Assembly: GCA_041396985.1 (NCBI GenBank)
Contig: JAWKXO010000001.1
Coordinates: 310,001-374,000, forward strand
Direction: 5' to 3'
Source: Emcibacteraceae bacterium
Lineage (GTDB): Bacteria > Pseudomonadota > Alphaproteobacteria > Sphingomonadales > Emcibacteraceae
Length of the DNA stretch: 64,000 nt
Part shown: piece by piece, positions 25,410 to 34,045 of the stretch
Position numbering within the stretch: the stretch's first letter is position 1
Layout of the letters: each line of letters begins with the position of its first letter
Program-made: the position numbers and the translations under genes
Notes under the pieces: generated by a model
The model's input: the letters and a program-made list of their open reading frames with translations, nothing else
Databases searched by the model: none
What the model was told of the DNA's origin: nothing

Positions 25410-25974
25410 TAAAATTGACAGCGCCATTGGTGCATCCTTAAAAGATATGCGTGAAAGCCGTGGGCTTAATGCCCGTGCACTTGCCGAAGCTGCCGGCGTT
25501 TCCGCCGCCATGATCAGCCGCATTGAAAATGGTCAGGTCTCCCCTTCCATCTCCACCCTTAGCGCCCTCAGTGAAGCTCTTGATGTGCCGATGGTCAGTT
25601 TTTTCAGAGACACAGCGACCGATCATGTCGACTTTACCCATGTAAGGTCGGGACAGGGCATCCATTCCACAAGAATTATTGATAAACATAGCCACGATTA
25701 TATTAATCTCGCGTCCCACATCCGACGCGATTTAAGCTTTGAAGCCCATATCGTCACCATGGTAAAGCAGGATGCCAAGGCGCCGACCTATATCGGGCAT
25801 GGTGTCGTCTTCATGCATGTGAAAGAGGGAGAGGCACTTTTTAATTACGGACAGCGGCAGATCCATTTAAAAAAAGGCGATAGCCTGACGCTGGATAGCG
25901 AGCTAAGCCACGGCATTGCTGAAGTCCTGAGTCCCAAATTTACATTTTTGACAATCAAGGCGGAAAGACGCTGA
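25399..25974 (+). CDS. XRE-family transcriptional regulator with cupin sensor domain
   Basis: 191 residues from the ATG at 25399 with GGAAGA just upstream; an earlier in-frame start would lie deep inside the oxygenase gene. The N-terminal helix-turn-helix (LKDMRESRGLNARALAEAAG, then VSAAMISRIENGQVSPSIST) is followed by a cupin barrel (GEALFNYGQRQIHLKKGDSL, ELSHGIAEV). HTH_3-cupin proteins usually sense a small catabolic ligand. The gene is embedded between the oxygenase and the NicX-like gene, whose start shares the final base of this gene's stop. It probably regulates its own operon through the palindrome at 24411. Confidence 0.85.
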   Translation: MTDSKIDSAIGASLKDMRESRGLNARALAEAAGVSAAMISRIENGQVSPSISTLSALSEALDVPMVSFFRDTATDHVDFTHVRSGQGIHSTRIIDKHSHDYINLASHIRRDLSFEAHIVTMVKQDAKAPTYIGHGVVFMHVKEGEALFNYGQRQIHLKKGDSLTLDSELSHGIAEVLSPKFTFLTIKAERR

Positions 25975-27038
25975 TGCAGATTACTGAACACCATATTATT
26001 GGTGCAAAAAACCTGCTGCGAAATTGCGCTGGCCTTGAGAAAGATGAAAGCCTGCTTATCATTTCAGAACGGTCTGATCTTGGCTGGTATGACGGCAAAA
26101 CCGCACGTTTTATTTCCGAAGAAGCAGAAAAGATGGGTATAAATCCGACAACTATTGTGGTTGGCAAGCCAGAGAATGTAAGATGCCCAAAACTGCTCAG
26201 CCATATTGAAAATCATGACTGCACCATATTTTTCAGCCGCATTGGTGATCAGGACCGCTTTTCCCGACCCAAACCCGGCACACGCAGTGTGATGTGTTAT
26301 ATCCGCGATATGGATATGCTCGCTTCCCCTTTTGGCACGACACCATATCAATCAATAGTGGACTTAAAAGACGCGGTTGATAATATTCTGACCAATGCTG
26401 AGAAAATTGAAATTAGCTGCCCGCTGGGAACTGAATTTTCCGGATTATTACATAAAAAAAAGGGTAATAAGCAAAAGGATGTTGGTGTTTTAAGGTTTCC
26501 GCTCGGTGTTCCTGCCCCGATTGAAGCAGATAACTTCTCTGGCCGCATCGTAATGGACCGCTACCTTGCCCCCACTGGATCAAGCGTTTATGAACCGCCC
26601 TTTGTTAAAATTGACCAACCCGTTTATGCAGAAATAAAAAAGGGCCGCATCATCAGTTTTACCGGACCAGATAATGAAGTGGCAAAGGTAAAAAAACATT
26701 ATCAGAATGTTGCTTCTGAATTTAACATTGATCCTGCTATCGTTCACTCATGGCATGCGGGGATTCATCCAGGCTGCGCTTATACTGTCCCCGAATGCGA
26801 TAATCCTGACCGCTGGTCAAATACAGTATTCAGTGACCCAAATTATGTTCATTTCCATACCTGCGGCGACTACGCACCTGGTGAAATCAGCTGTACCCTT
26901 CCCGGGCATTCAATAAAAGTAAACGGCACGCCCCTATGGCAGGACGGAAAGCTTTTACCGCATATGTTTGAAAAAAGCAGCCAGTGTTTAAGAAAATGGC
27001 CCGATCTTGCCGGTCTTTTTAACTATTCGGCTGCCTGA
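25974..27038 (+). CDS. NicX/M29 aminopeptidase-like metal-dependent enzyme
   Basis: 354 residues resembling the family that holds M29 aminopeptidases and the ring-opening 2,5-dihydroxypyridine dioxygenase NicX. Candidate metal-binding stretches are HSWHAGIHPGC and VHFHTCGDYAPGE near the C-terminus. It overlaps the regulator gene by one base (TGATG) and ends in a 16-base convergent overlap with the NhaC gene. In this setting, next to a 2-oxoglutarate oxygenase and a dedicated regulator, a NicX-type ring-opening dioxygenase acting on a hydroxylated N-heterocycle is an attractive hypothesis, but a peptidase cannot be ruled out. I did not confirm every NicX iron ligand by position. Confidence 0.6.
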   Translation: MQITEHHIIGAKNLLRNCAGLEKDESLLIISERSDLGWYDGKTARFISEEAEKMGINPTTIVVGKPENVRCPKLLSHIENHDCTIFFSRIGDQDRFSRPKPGTRSVMCYIRDMDMLASPFGTTPYQSIVDLKDAVDNILTNAEKIEISCPLGTEFSGLLHKKKGNKQKDVGVLRFPLGVPAPIEADNFSGRIVMDRYLAPTGSSVYEPPFVKIDQPVYAEIKKGRIISFTGPDNEVAKVKKHYQNVASEFNIDPAIVHSWHAGIHPGCAYTVPECDNPDRWSNTVFSDPNYVHFHTCGDYAPGEISCTLPGHSIKVNGTPLWQDGKLLPHMFEKSSQCLRKWPDLAGLFNYSAA

Positions 27039-28429
27039 GCACTCTTATTTTCAGTAATCGTTTTGAAAACCGCAATTCCGAAATAAGTCATGGTCAGTGA
27101 CACGATCGGATTAAGCACATTCAAGTAAGTATAAGGCAGATAATCAAGCACGGGCACCTGCATGGCCCCATAGTAAAAAGCACCTGCCGTAGACCATGGG
27201 ATAAGCGGTGAAGACATTGTCGTGCTTTCCTCCACCGTTCGTGACAACATATAGGCCTTGAGTTTCATTTCTGCATATTTCTCTTTGAAAAGCTGTGATG
27301 TCACAATGATGGAAATATAGCTTTCCCCCATACTTGTACAGGCCAGAATTCCAGTGCACATAGTGGCAAATATCAGGGAAAGGAATGATTTTATTTTATC
27401 CAAAAGACCGCTCAGCAACGCTTTTAGAAAACCAACTTTTTCCAAAAGACCGCCTAGAGCAAGGGCAAATAATGTCATGGAAAGGGTTTCCATCATGCTC
27501 ATGATGCCACCGCGATTGACAAGCTGATTGAGCCCCGCATGCCCCGTATCAGCTGAGTAGCCGCTTTGAAGACTGGTTAAAACATTCAGAATATTCCTGT
27601 CCTGCTGAATAATGGCGAGAAAAATTGCTGTTGCAACGCTGGTGACCATCGCCACTTCCGCCGGTGATTTTCGAAGGCTTAAAACCAGCAAAACGATGAT
27701 TGGAAGAAAACTCCATATGCTCACGACAAAATTAGCATCAATCGCCGACTGGAAAGCAATAATTTCATCACGGGTCACTGTATCAGCGGAATAATTAAAG
27801 CCAATGACAGCATAGAGAACGAGACAAATAATATAGGTGGGAATAGTCGTATAAAGCATTGATTTTATATGTTTATACAGATCCGTCCCTGCCGCGACTG
27901 CCGCCAGATTTGTGGTGTCCGAAATGGGTGATAGCTTATCACCAAACGTGGCCCCGGAAACGACCGCTCCCGCCACAATCGGCAGAGGAATTCCCATGGC
28001 ATATCCTACGCCGATCAGAATAACACCGGCCGTACCTACAGTGCCCCAGGACGTTCCCACCGCCAGTGACATAAAGCTGCAGATAAGAAGAGCCGCCGGC
28101 AAAAACACTGAAGGATTAATCAGATCAAGACTGTAATAAACAATACTTGTTATTGTCCCACTTTCAAGAAAAGCGGCAATCACTACGCCGATCAGAATAA
28201 AAATATACATGGCCCCCAAACCACGTTCTATTCCCTTATTCATGGCAAGCTTGATATCCGGGAACCGATAACCCAGTGAATAGGCATGGCCGGAAGTCCA
28301 GATAATTGCCGTCATAATAATAACATGAAGTGGAATGGCAAAAACGATCAGGCCGGTGATTATCATGCCAATAATGCCGCCAAAGCAGATTGCCGACTGT
28401 GTAAACCCGGGTATCTTAACTTCACTCAT
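27023..28429 (-). CDS. NhaC-family Na+/H+ antiporter
   Basis: 468 residues with about twelve membrane segments. The NhaC-type core includes AVGTSWGTVGTAGVILIGVG, GATFGDKLSPISDTTNLAA and the C-terminal SSPLIPWSTAGAFYYGAM. NhaC proteins exchange sodium for protons, and some relatives move organic acids or malate/lactate. Its 3' end overlaps the convergent NicX-like gene by 16 bases. Placed in a catabolic region it may instead carry a pathway substrate; this is speculation. About 200 bases upstream contain no gene. Confidence 0.85.
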   Translation of the reverse strand: MSEVKIPGFTQSAICFGGIIGMIITGLIVFAIPLHVIIMTAIIWTSGHAYSLGYRFPDIKLAMNKGIERGLGAMYIFILIGVVIAAFLESGTITSIVYYSLDLINPSVFLPAALLICSFMSLAVGTSWGTVGTAGVILIGVGYAMGIPLPIVAGAVVSGATFGDKLSPISDTTNLAAVAAGTDLYKHIKSMLYTTIPTYIICLVLYAVIGFNYSADTVTRDEIIAFQSAIDANFVVSIWSFLPIIVLLVLSLRKSPAEVAMVTSVATAIFLAIIQQDRNILNVLTSLQSGYSADTGHAGLNQLVNRGGIMSMMETLSMTLFALALGGLLEKVGFLKALLSGLLDKIKSFLSLIFATMCTGILACTSMGESYISIIVTSQLFKEKYAEMKLKAYMLSRTVEESTTMSSPLIPWSTAGAFYYGAMQVPVLDYLPYTYLNVLNPIVSLTMTYFGIAVFKTITENKSAQAAE

Positions 28430-28636
28430 AAAATAAAATATTCTTCCCTAAAATTACTTTTCTAATTTAGCCTTGCTACTGCTAAAATTTTCGTTTCTTT
28501 TTAACCAAGATAAAGCCATCCCCCGGAAAGTCAATGCCAGCATAGTGGAACCGTCATTTTGCTTATTCCAACCCTTTAAGGGCTTGGATTTTCTATTCAG
28601 TTTTAATAGGATATTTGCAACCATATTGATCAGGGA
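28430..28636. other. Intergenic region between divergent NhaC and CMD-family genes
   Basis: 207 AT-rich bases that must hold both promoters. The only structure seen is an imperfect inverted repeat at 28568-28587 (CCAACCC, TTTAA, GGGCTTGG) that could be an operator. No RNA gene or convincing -35/-10 pair was identified. Confidence 0.3.
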
Positions 28637-28648
28637 ATGGAAGAAAAT

Positions 28649-29230
28649 ATGAGCGCATGGATAAAAATGATTGAAGACAGTGAAGCCGAAGGTCTTACAA
28701 AAGAAATGTATGACAAGGCCCGTTCTCCACATGGCACCGTTGATAATGTTATGCGTTGTCAATCCCTTCGGCCACATACAATTGCCGGGCATATGGCCAT
28801 TTATAAATCGGTCCTTCACAACCCGGAAAATGTGCTGCCATTCTGGTTTCTTGAAGTTGTTGCTTCTTACACAAGCATCATCAATGAATGCCAATATAGT
28901 CTTACCCACCATTTTACCAATGCAAGGAGATTGATCAAAAATAAGGAAAAATCAGAGGCTATCTATGCAGCGCTAAAAGATCATGCCCCGGAACGGGTAT
29001 TTTCAGGAAAACAACTGGCTCTTTTGAATTACGCAAAAAAGCTGACCGAAAATGTTGCCAAAATGGATAAAACTGATATGGAACTGCTTCGTGCCGCTGG
29101 TTGCGATGATGGGGAAATTCTTGAAGTGAACCAGGTCGTTGCCTATTTTAATTATTCAAACCGGGTGCTCAATGGGCTTGGCGTGACCACTGAAGGCGAC
29201 GTCATTGGCTATTATAAGGAAGATGAGTAA
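28649..29230 (+). CDS. Carboxymuconolactone decarboxylase/AhpD-like family protein
   Basis: About 193 residues. The ATG at 28649 is chosen because GGAAGA lies 5 bases upstream; the in-frame ATG at 28637 has its purine run too close. The helical CMD core contains EVVASYTSIINECQYSLTHH, where AhpD-like enzymes carry E-x(n)-C-x-x-C-x-x-x-H. The second cysteine is Ser here (CQYS), so the classical peroxidatic CxxC pair is absent. The C-terminal DDGEILEVNQVVAYFNYSNR is typical of the uncharacterised peroxidase-related group. Function may be redox or unrelated to AhpD. Confidence 0.72.
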   Translation: MSAWIKMIEDSEAEGLTKEMYDKARSPHGTVDNVMRCQSLRPHTIAGHMAIYKSVLHNPENVLPFWFLEVVASYTSIINECQYSLTHHFTNARRLIKNKEKSEAIYAALKDHAPERVFSGKQLALLNYAKKLTENVAKMDKTDMELLRAAGCDDGEILEVNQVVAYFNYSNRVLNGLGVTTEGDVIGYYKEDE

Positions 29231-29232
29231 AA

Positions 29233-29820
29233 TTACACTGACCAGGTTTTTCCGACGTCGGAAAAAGGGATACAGCCATGATAATCCCCCGGCAATGGGT
29301 CAAAAGCAAGTTCTTCCGTTGCCCCGACTTCCGATGTGTAATAACCAAAAATTGTCAGTTCACGAAGCTGCTGGTAAATATGTTTATGACCACTATTGCG
29401 TTCTTCGGAAATCAGCATTTCAGAACCCAACTGCTCAAGAACTGCTGTTTTATTATTTTCATCAAGATTTGAAAAGTTATTGCCAAAAAGCCGCCTGATC
29501 CGTTCATCCAGGGCAGTCAGATCAATTAAAAGCCTGTCTTTTTCATCAGCCGTCATCCAATTTGCAGCCAATTCATCAATAAAGAAATGAACATTCAGAG
29601 CCTTTGCACCGGGCGTATCTGTTTCCGGGATAATCATATCCGCAAGATCCCCCACAAGATCAAACTGCTCTTTACTAAGAACCTTAAGGTTTAAATTATC
29701 GGTTGTTTCAGGCACCGAAACCCCGTTATCGCAGGCGGAAATGATGCTTAATGATATAGCCCCACCACTGACCACGGCCATGCGTTCCAATATGTCACGA
29801 CGGCTTAGCTTTTTTATCAT
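29233..29820 (-). CDS. Gluconate 2-dehydrogenase subunit 3-like lipoprotein
   Basis: 195 residues with a Tat-type signal (LSRRDILERM) and a lipobox IISAC, Cys30. The mature part matches gluconate 2-dehydrogenase subunit 3: LSKEQFDLVGDLADMIIPET, DTPGAKALNVHFFIDEL and the C-terminal YYTSEVGATEEL and GDYHGCIPF. In known complexes this subunit partners a GMC flavoprotein and a cytochrome c. Neither partner is encoded in this window, so it is an orphan. It is the last gene of the minus-strand operon starting at the nitrilase gene. The extreme 3' end contains a perfect 20-bp palindrome (29247-29266). Confidence 0.83.
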   Translation of the reverse strand: MIKKLSRRDILERMAVVSGGAISLSIISACDNGVSVPETTDNLNLKVLSKEQFDLVGDLADMIIPETDTPGAKALNVHFFIDELAANWMTADEKDRLLIDLTALDERIRRLFGNNFSNLDENNKTAVLEQLGSEMLISEERNSGHKHIYQQLRELTIFGYYTSEVGATEELAFDPLPGDYHGCIPFSDVGKTWSV

Positions 29821-29834
29821 TTATCATATTCCCT

Positions 29835-31124
29835 TTATTCAGGTTCACCGAACCTAATTTTAAAATCATTTAGTATTATATCATAATTATCGGCGTCCTG
29901 AAATTCCTGATCTGTCATTCCAGGTTGTTCCATATCACGATACCAGCCCGCATAATCCGCAAGCTCATTTGAATATTTTTTATAAAATGTTGAATAGGTT
30001 CTGACCTTTATCACCGGAATTGCCGGTGCAGTATCAAATTCCATTAACCTAAGCCAACCGTCCCCAATTCCGGTAATCTGTTCCTGGTCCGCAGGTGGGT
30101 TTGCCGCCTGTCCCCGCCCCTGATAATCAGCCAGGATCTGGTATACGGCGTTTCCATTATCATTTATAGAAGTTTTGATTGCCTGTCCAAGCTGGTGGCC
30201 ACTCAGCACCATGAAAATCTGGTCATTTTTGCGGATAAATTCGTCCCATATTTCCTCTGCACTATTATGAGCAAGGGGATCAACCGCATCTAGGTCATAA
30301 CTTGGGCTTGGCAGACGCTCACCACGAGGATTTAGAAAATCATGGGTCGAAATAATGGTGGGTAATCCGGGATTGTCATCAATTACTGACTGTGCCCATG
30401 CCAAAACATCATCTCCCGCCTGCATTTCAAAGGCAAGATGAAGAAATTTATAGCCTCCGGCATCAAAGACCTGCGCACTGTTTACACCACCATGAAAGCT
30501 GCTGATATACCAGTTTTTGCCGTTAAAATATTTGCTTTGAGGGCCGAATACACCATTAAAAACATCATACCCGCCCAGATGCATATTGGGCAGAATATTT
30601 TCTGCGCGCATCCGATCACGGGCGTTTGGATCATCCGGAAAAGGATTATGCATCCATCCCGTTGTATAATCATGATTACCGGGGGCAACGGAAAATGGAA
30701 TACCGGTTTCCTCAATTAGGTCATACCCTTTTATGACAACGGGTATTTCGAAATTATTTCTGCCTGACACCAGTTCCTCCGGCGGGATACGTGGTGTGGT
30801 TGGCACTTTACGCAGCCCACGATCATAATGGGCCGGATCAACTTCGACATCCAAATGTTGCCAGACATCCCCAACCGATGTGGCAAAGGCAATTTCACCA
30901 CCCCTGCTTTCAGTATTGTCCGCAATATACTGCATCTGTTCAATATAAAGATCAGCGCTGTCAATGGCAAAGCCAGCCTGTTTCTGATGCAGATAATCGA
31001 CCATATTCTGGGTATCCGGGATCATGGCAATGGTAAACTGGTGATCTATTGACTCCGAATTCTCGTCGCATCCTGATAAAGCAAGAGCAGAAATAAATGC
31101 CAGAAAAAAATATATTCTTTTCAT
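29835..31124 (-). CDS. Metallophosphoesterase lipoprotein (calcineurin-like)
   Basis: 429 residues from the ATG at 31124; the longer frame from 31187 runs inside the upstream gene. A signal peptide ends in the lipobox ALSGC, Cys19. The calcineurin-type metal motifs follow in order: MIPDTQN, GDVWQH, APGNHDYTTG, ISTHDFLN and SGHQLGQ. It should hydrolyse phosphomonoesters or diesters at the cell envelope. It starts 1 base after the M24 peptidase gene and ends 14 bases before the dehydrogenase subunit gene. Substrate unknown. Confidence 0.83.
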   Translation of the reverse strand: MKRIYFFLAFISALALSGCDENSESIDHQFTIAMIPDTQNMVDYLHQKQAGFAIDSADLYIEQMQYIADNTESRGGEIAFATSVGDVWQHLDVEVDPAHYDRGLRKVPTTPRIPPEELVSGRNNFEIPVVIKGYDLIEETGIPFSVAPGNHDYTTGWMHNPFPDDPNARDRMRAENILPNMHLGGYDVFNGVFGPQSKYFNGKNWYISSFHGGVNSAQVFDAGGYKFLHLAFEMQAGDDVLAWAQSVIDDNPGLPTIISTHDFLNPRGERLPSPSYDLDAVDPLAHNSAEEIWDEFIRKNDQIFMVLSGHQLGQAIKTSINDNGNAVYQILADYQGRGQAANPPADQEQITGIGDGWLRLMEFDTAPAIPVIKVRTYSTFYKKYSNELADYAGWYRDMEQPGMTDQEFQDADNYDIILNDFKIRFGEPE

Positions 31125-31125
31125 T

Positions 31126-32418
31126 TTAATTATCACCAAACGGATTATCAATTGCGACAGAAGGGTTCGAAAACCATGCCGGGCCACTTTCTGTCATATG
31201 ACAGCAATCTTCCAACCGCACACCGAATTTACCGGGAATGGCTATTGTCGGTTCAATACTGAAACACATACCGGGCGCCAAAGGCCGTTTATTGCCGAGT
31301 ACTGCATTGCCCCATTCGTGCATATCAAGTCCAATCCCATGACCTGTCCTGTGTGGCAGACCCGGTGTTTTATAATCCGGACCATAACCTGCATCGGTAA
31401 TCACTTTTCGGGCTGCTATATCAACATTTTCCTGTGGCGCACCTAGCTGCGCGGCAGCGAACCCAGCGGCCTGTGCCCGTTTTTCAAGGTTCCAGACCTC
31501 TTCCTGCTCCGCCGTATATTGACCATAAACAATAGTCCGGCTGATGTCGGACGAATAATTATGGACATCACAACCGCCATCCATCAGCACAATCATGCCT
31601 TCCTCAAGCACCGGTTCCACGATAGAACCATGTGGGGATGATGAAACCACACCGATCATAGTGCCAAGATAGCCTGTGACGCCTAATGCTGCATGAACCT
31701 GCCTCGAAATGGCCGAAATATCTGATCCACGCATACCCAATTCTATATGTTTGACGGTTTCTTTATAGGCGGCAATGGTAATATCATTTGCCCTCTGCAA
31801 AAGCCTTATTTCATCAGCCGATTTTATAATTCGGCACTCTGCAGTTACAGGATCGGCACTGACAATTTCAAGAAACGGTGCTTCCTTCCTGATACCATCG
31901 ACAAGAAAAAAGCGGGTATTTTCACCAATACCAAGTTTGCCGGATGTTATCCCCATATCTTTAAGCATGGAAACCACTAGTTTATAGGGGCTTTCATGTT
32001 CTTCCCAGCCACGGACAATATCACCAAGGATGATGCGTTCTTTCAGCCTTTCCACTTCAAACATCGGGCAGACATAGGCTACTTCCCCTTCTTTAGGGAT
32101 TATGGCGGCCGCCATACGTTCACTTTGACCCCAGCGCATGCCTGTAAAATACCAGAGGTTTGATGTCGCTTCGAGATAAATGGCCTCAATCCCATTCTGG
32201 GCCATCAGCTCCTGTGCTTTGGCCACGCGCGCTTTATGTTCCGAAACGGAAATGGGGGCGACCCCATCCATCATATTGGGCAGATGGTCAAATTTCCCTG
32301 TCCTGACAGCTGCCTTTTCTTCAGTTTTTCCCTGCTCAGCCCCCTGACCACAGGCACTGACCAATCCGGCGGCACCGGCAAATCCGGTCCGTTTTAAAAA
32401 ATTTCTTCTGCTGTTCAT
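31126..32418 (-). CDS. M24-family peptidase (Xaa-Pro dipeptidase/creatinase-like), Tat lipoprotein
   Basis: 430 residues with SRRNFLKRTG (Tat motif) and the lipobox VSAC, Cys23. A creatinase-type N-terminal domain (AKAQELMAQNGIEAIYLEAT) precedes the pita-bread fold with all metal ligands: Asp pair in MDGGCDVHNYSSDISRT, His in RTGHGIGLDMHE, Glu in CFSIEPTI and Glu in VRLEDCCHMT. It likely removes residues before proline or hydrolyses a related amide bond outside the cytoplasm. Most M24 enzymes are cytoplasmic, so export by Tat is notable. It is in one operon with the phosphoesterase and, 36 bases upstream, the acetyltransferase. Confidence 0.85.
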   Translation of the reverse strand: MNSRRNFLKRTGFAGAAGLVSACGQGAEQGKTEEKAAVRTGKFDHLPNMMDGVAPISVSEHKARVAKAQELMAQNGIEAIYLEATSNLWYFTGMRWGQSERMAAAIIPKEGEVAYVCPMFEVERLKERIILGDIVRGWEEHESPYKLVVSMLKDMGITSGKLGIGENTRFFLVDGIRKEAPFLEIVSADPVTAECRIIKSADEIRLLQRANDITIAAYKETVKHIELGMRGSDISAISRQVHAALGVTGYLGTMIGVVSSSPHGSIVEPVLEEGMIVLMDGGCDVHNYSSDISRTIVYGQYTAEQEEVWNLEKRAQAAGFAAAQLGAPQENVDIAARKVITDAGYGPDYKTPGLPHRTGHGIGLDMHEWGNAVLGNKRPLAPGMCFSIEPTIAIPGKFGVRLEDCCHMTESGPAWFSNPSVAIDNPFGDN

Positions 32419-32454
32419 GAAACCACTCCCACAATTTATTTTTGTTTATAAATT

Positions 32455-32958
32455 TTATCTCAATGTTTTCTGCATCAAAACCACATCAAGCCAGCGGCCG
32501 AATTTAAACCCGACATCGGTCAAAATTCCAACTTGTCTAAAACCCAGTTTCTGATGCAGTTTTATTGATCCCGTATTGCCGCTGTCACCAATGACGGCAA
32601 TGATATTTTTAAGCCCCAGTCTTTCACAGTCCTCTATAACTGCCTGCATCAGCTTATAACCTATCCCCGACTTCTGTTTATCAACGGCCACATAAACTGA
32701 ATTTTCAACTGTCTGGGAATAAGCTGATCGCTGCCGATAAAGGGATATATAACCATACCCAACCACTTTTCCGTCCATTTCAGCCACCATATGCGGAAAA
32801 CCATGCGACAAAATATCGATCCTTTTTGCTTCCATTGCTTCTCTTGAGGGCGGACTTTCATCAAATGTCGCTGTGCGGTTGAGCACTTCATTCTCATAAA
32901 TTTTGTGTATGGCTTCCATATCCTCCTCTTCGGAAGGACGAATAATCAGGTCACTCAT
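32455..32958 (-). CDS. GNAT N-acetyltransferase (phosphinothricin acetyltransferase/MnaT-like)
   Basis: 167 residues from the ATG at 32958, which overlaps the end of the nitrilase gene by 8 bases; the longer frame lacks a site and covers more of that gene. GNAT motifs are clear: LIIRPSEEEDMEAIHKIYEN, the YVAVDKQKSGIGYKLMQAVI acetyl-CoA loop (Q-x-x-G-x-G/A type) and SIKLHQKLGFRQVG. This group acetylates methionine sulfone/sulfoximine, phosphinothricin or other amino acids. Coupling to a nitrilase gene suggests detoxification or use of an amino-nitrile derivative. Confidence 0.82.
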   Translation of the reverse strand: MSDLIIRPSEEEDMEAIHKIYENEVLNRTATFDESPPSREAMEAKRIDILSHGFPHMVAEMDGKVVGYGYISLYRQRSAYSQTVENSVYVAVDKQKSGIGYKLMQAVIEDCERLGLKNIIAVIGDSGNTGSIKLHQKLGFRQVGILTDVGFKFGRWLDVVLMQKTLR

Positions 32959-33913
32959 CAATGGTCTCCACAGTTGCCTGGCGACGGCGGTCAATAATCA
33001 GTTTGGTGACATCCGGCCTTGAATAATGCCCGGCGGGATCAAAATTCTGCCTTTCCTCACGGACTTTTGCATGATTAATACTTGCCACATAAAGCCCTTC
33101 TTCCCCGACCTGAGGTTCAATTATCCACTGTCCGTCCGGGCCACAAAGACATGAGCCACCATCAGCTAAAAATTCTTTATTTTTAATTGGTTCCATAATT
33201 TCTTTAAAGTGTAACATTGATTTTTGAATATCGTCTGGGCGCATTAGTGCCGATACGGACATCACGAATGAGCGCCCCTCTTTGGCCATGTGGGGTGTTA
33301 TATCATGAGTATTGCGCTTTGATCCGGGCCAGATGGCCACATGAAGATCCTCACCCATCCCGTAAAGAGCTGCTCTGGGCAGCGGCATCCAGTTTTCCCA
33401 GCAGTTAAGACCCCCAACCGTAAAATTACCAAGCTCATGAACCGTTAGCCCGTGGCCATCACCCGGTGACCAGGCCAGTCGTTCTTCATAGGTTGGTTGC
33501 AGTTTACGGTGTACGGAACAGATTTTTCCCGTCCAGTTAATATAAACCATACTGCAATATAGGCTATGCCCCCCACGATCCTTGGCTCTTTCAATAATAC
33601 CAAGATATACAGCTATTCCCCCATCCCGTGCTGCGGCACAAACCTCATCAAGATGCCCGGCTTCAATCTGTACGGCCTGATTGGTATATTCTGCAAATAT
33701 TTCCTTTTGGTCCGGTGCATTGAAGCGTGCCCCGCCGGTTGGCTCAATCCAAAACGGATAACCCGGAACAAGTGCTTCACCAAAGGCGATCAGTTCAATC
33801 CCCTGGGAAGCCGCTTTTTCAATATATTTAATGACTTTTGCAAGTGTCGCTTCACGGTTAAACCATACAGGTGCAATCTGCGCCAGTCCCACTTTAAGCT
33901 GATCCGTTTTCAT
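32951..33913 (-). CDS. Nitrilase (carbon-nitrogen hydrolase, branch 1)
   Basis: 320 residues from the ATG at 33913 (MKTDQLKVGLAQ); the upstream in-frame start adds nine unlikely residues. The catalytic Glu (IAFGEALVPGYPFW), Lys (VHRKLQPTYEERLAW) and Cys171 (GGLNCWENWMPL) are all present, and the GLNCWEN context marks true nitrilases rather than amidases. It should convert an organic nitrile to the carboxylic acid and ammonia. It is the first gene of a five-gene minus-strand operon. The 132 bases upstream, shared with the EAL gene, should contain its promoter. Confidence 0.88.
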   Translation of the reverse strand: MKTDQLKVGLAQIAPVWFNREATLAKVIKYIEKAASQGIELIAFGEALVPGYPFWIEPTGGARFNAPDQKEIFAEYTNQAVQIEAGHLDEVCAAARDGGIAVYLGIIERAKDRGGHSLYCSMVYINWTGKICSVHRKLQPTYEERLAWSPGDGHGLTVHELGNFTVGGLNCWENWMPLPRAALYGMGEDLHVAIWPGSKRNTHDITPHMAKEGRSFVMSVSALMRPDDIQKSMLHFKEIMEPIKNKEFLADGGSCLCGPDGQWIIEPQVGEEGLYVASINHAKVREERQNFDPAGHYSRPDVTKLIIDRRRQATVETIDE

Positions 33914-34045
33914 GAACTTCCCCTTATCATCAGTCCCCAATATTTGTATGTCTTTTATTCCTTTTAATCAAGCTTGGTTACGTATAAATAATGTTGGTAA
34001 AACATAACTTCTTTTCTTATACTGCCAGTTTTGTTGGGGATAAAA

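Noticed and set aside
29247..29266. Perfect 20-bp palindrome TTTTTCCGACGTCGGAAAAA between convergent genes as a terminator
   Set aside because: It lies inside the 3' coding end of the minus-strand gene, and neither strand has a T-tract after the stem. It is kept only as a structural note.
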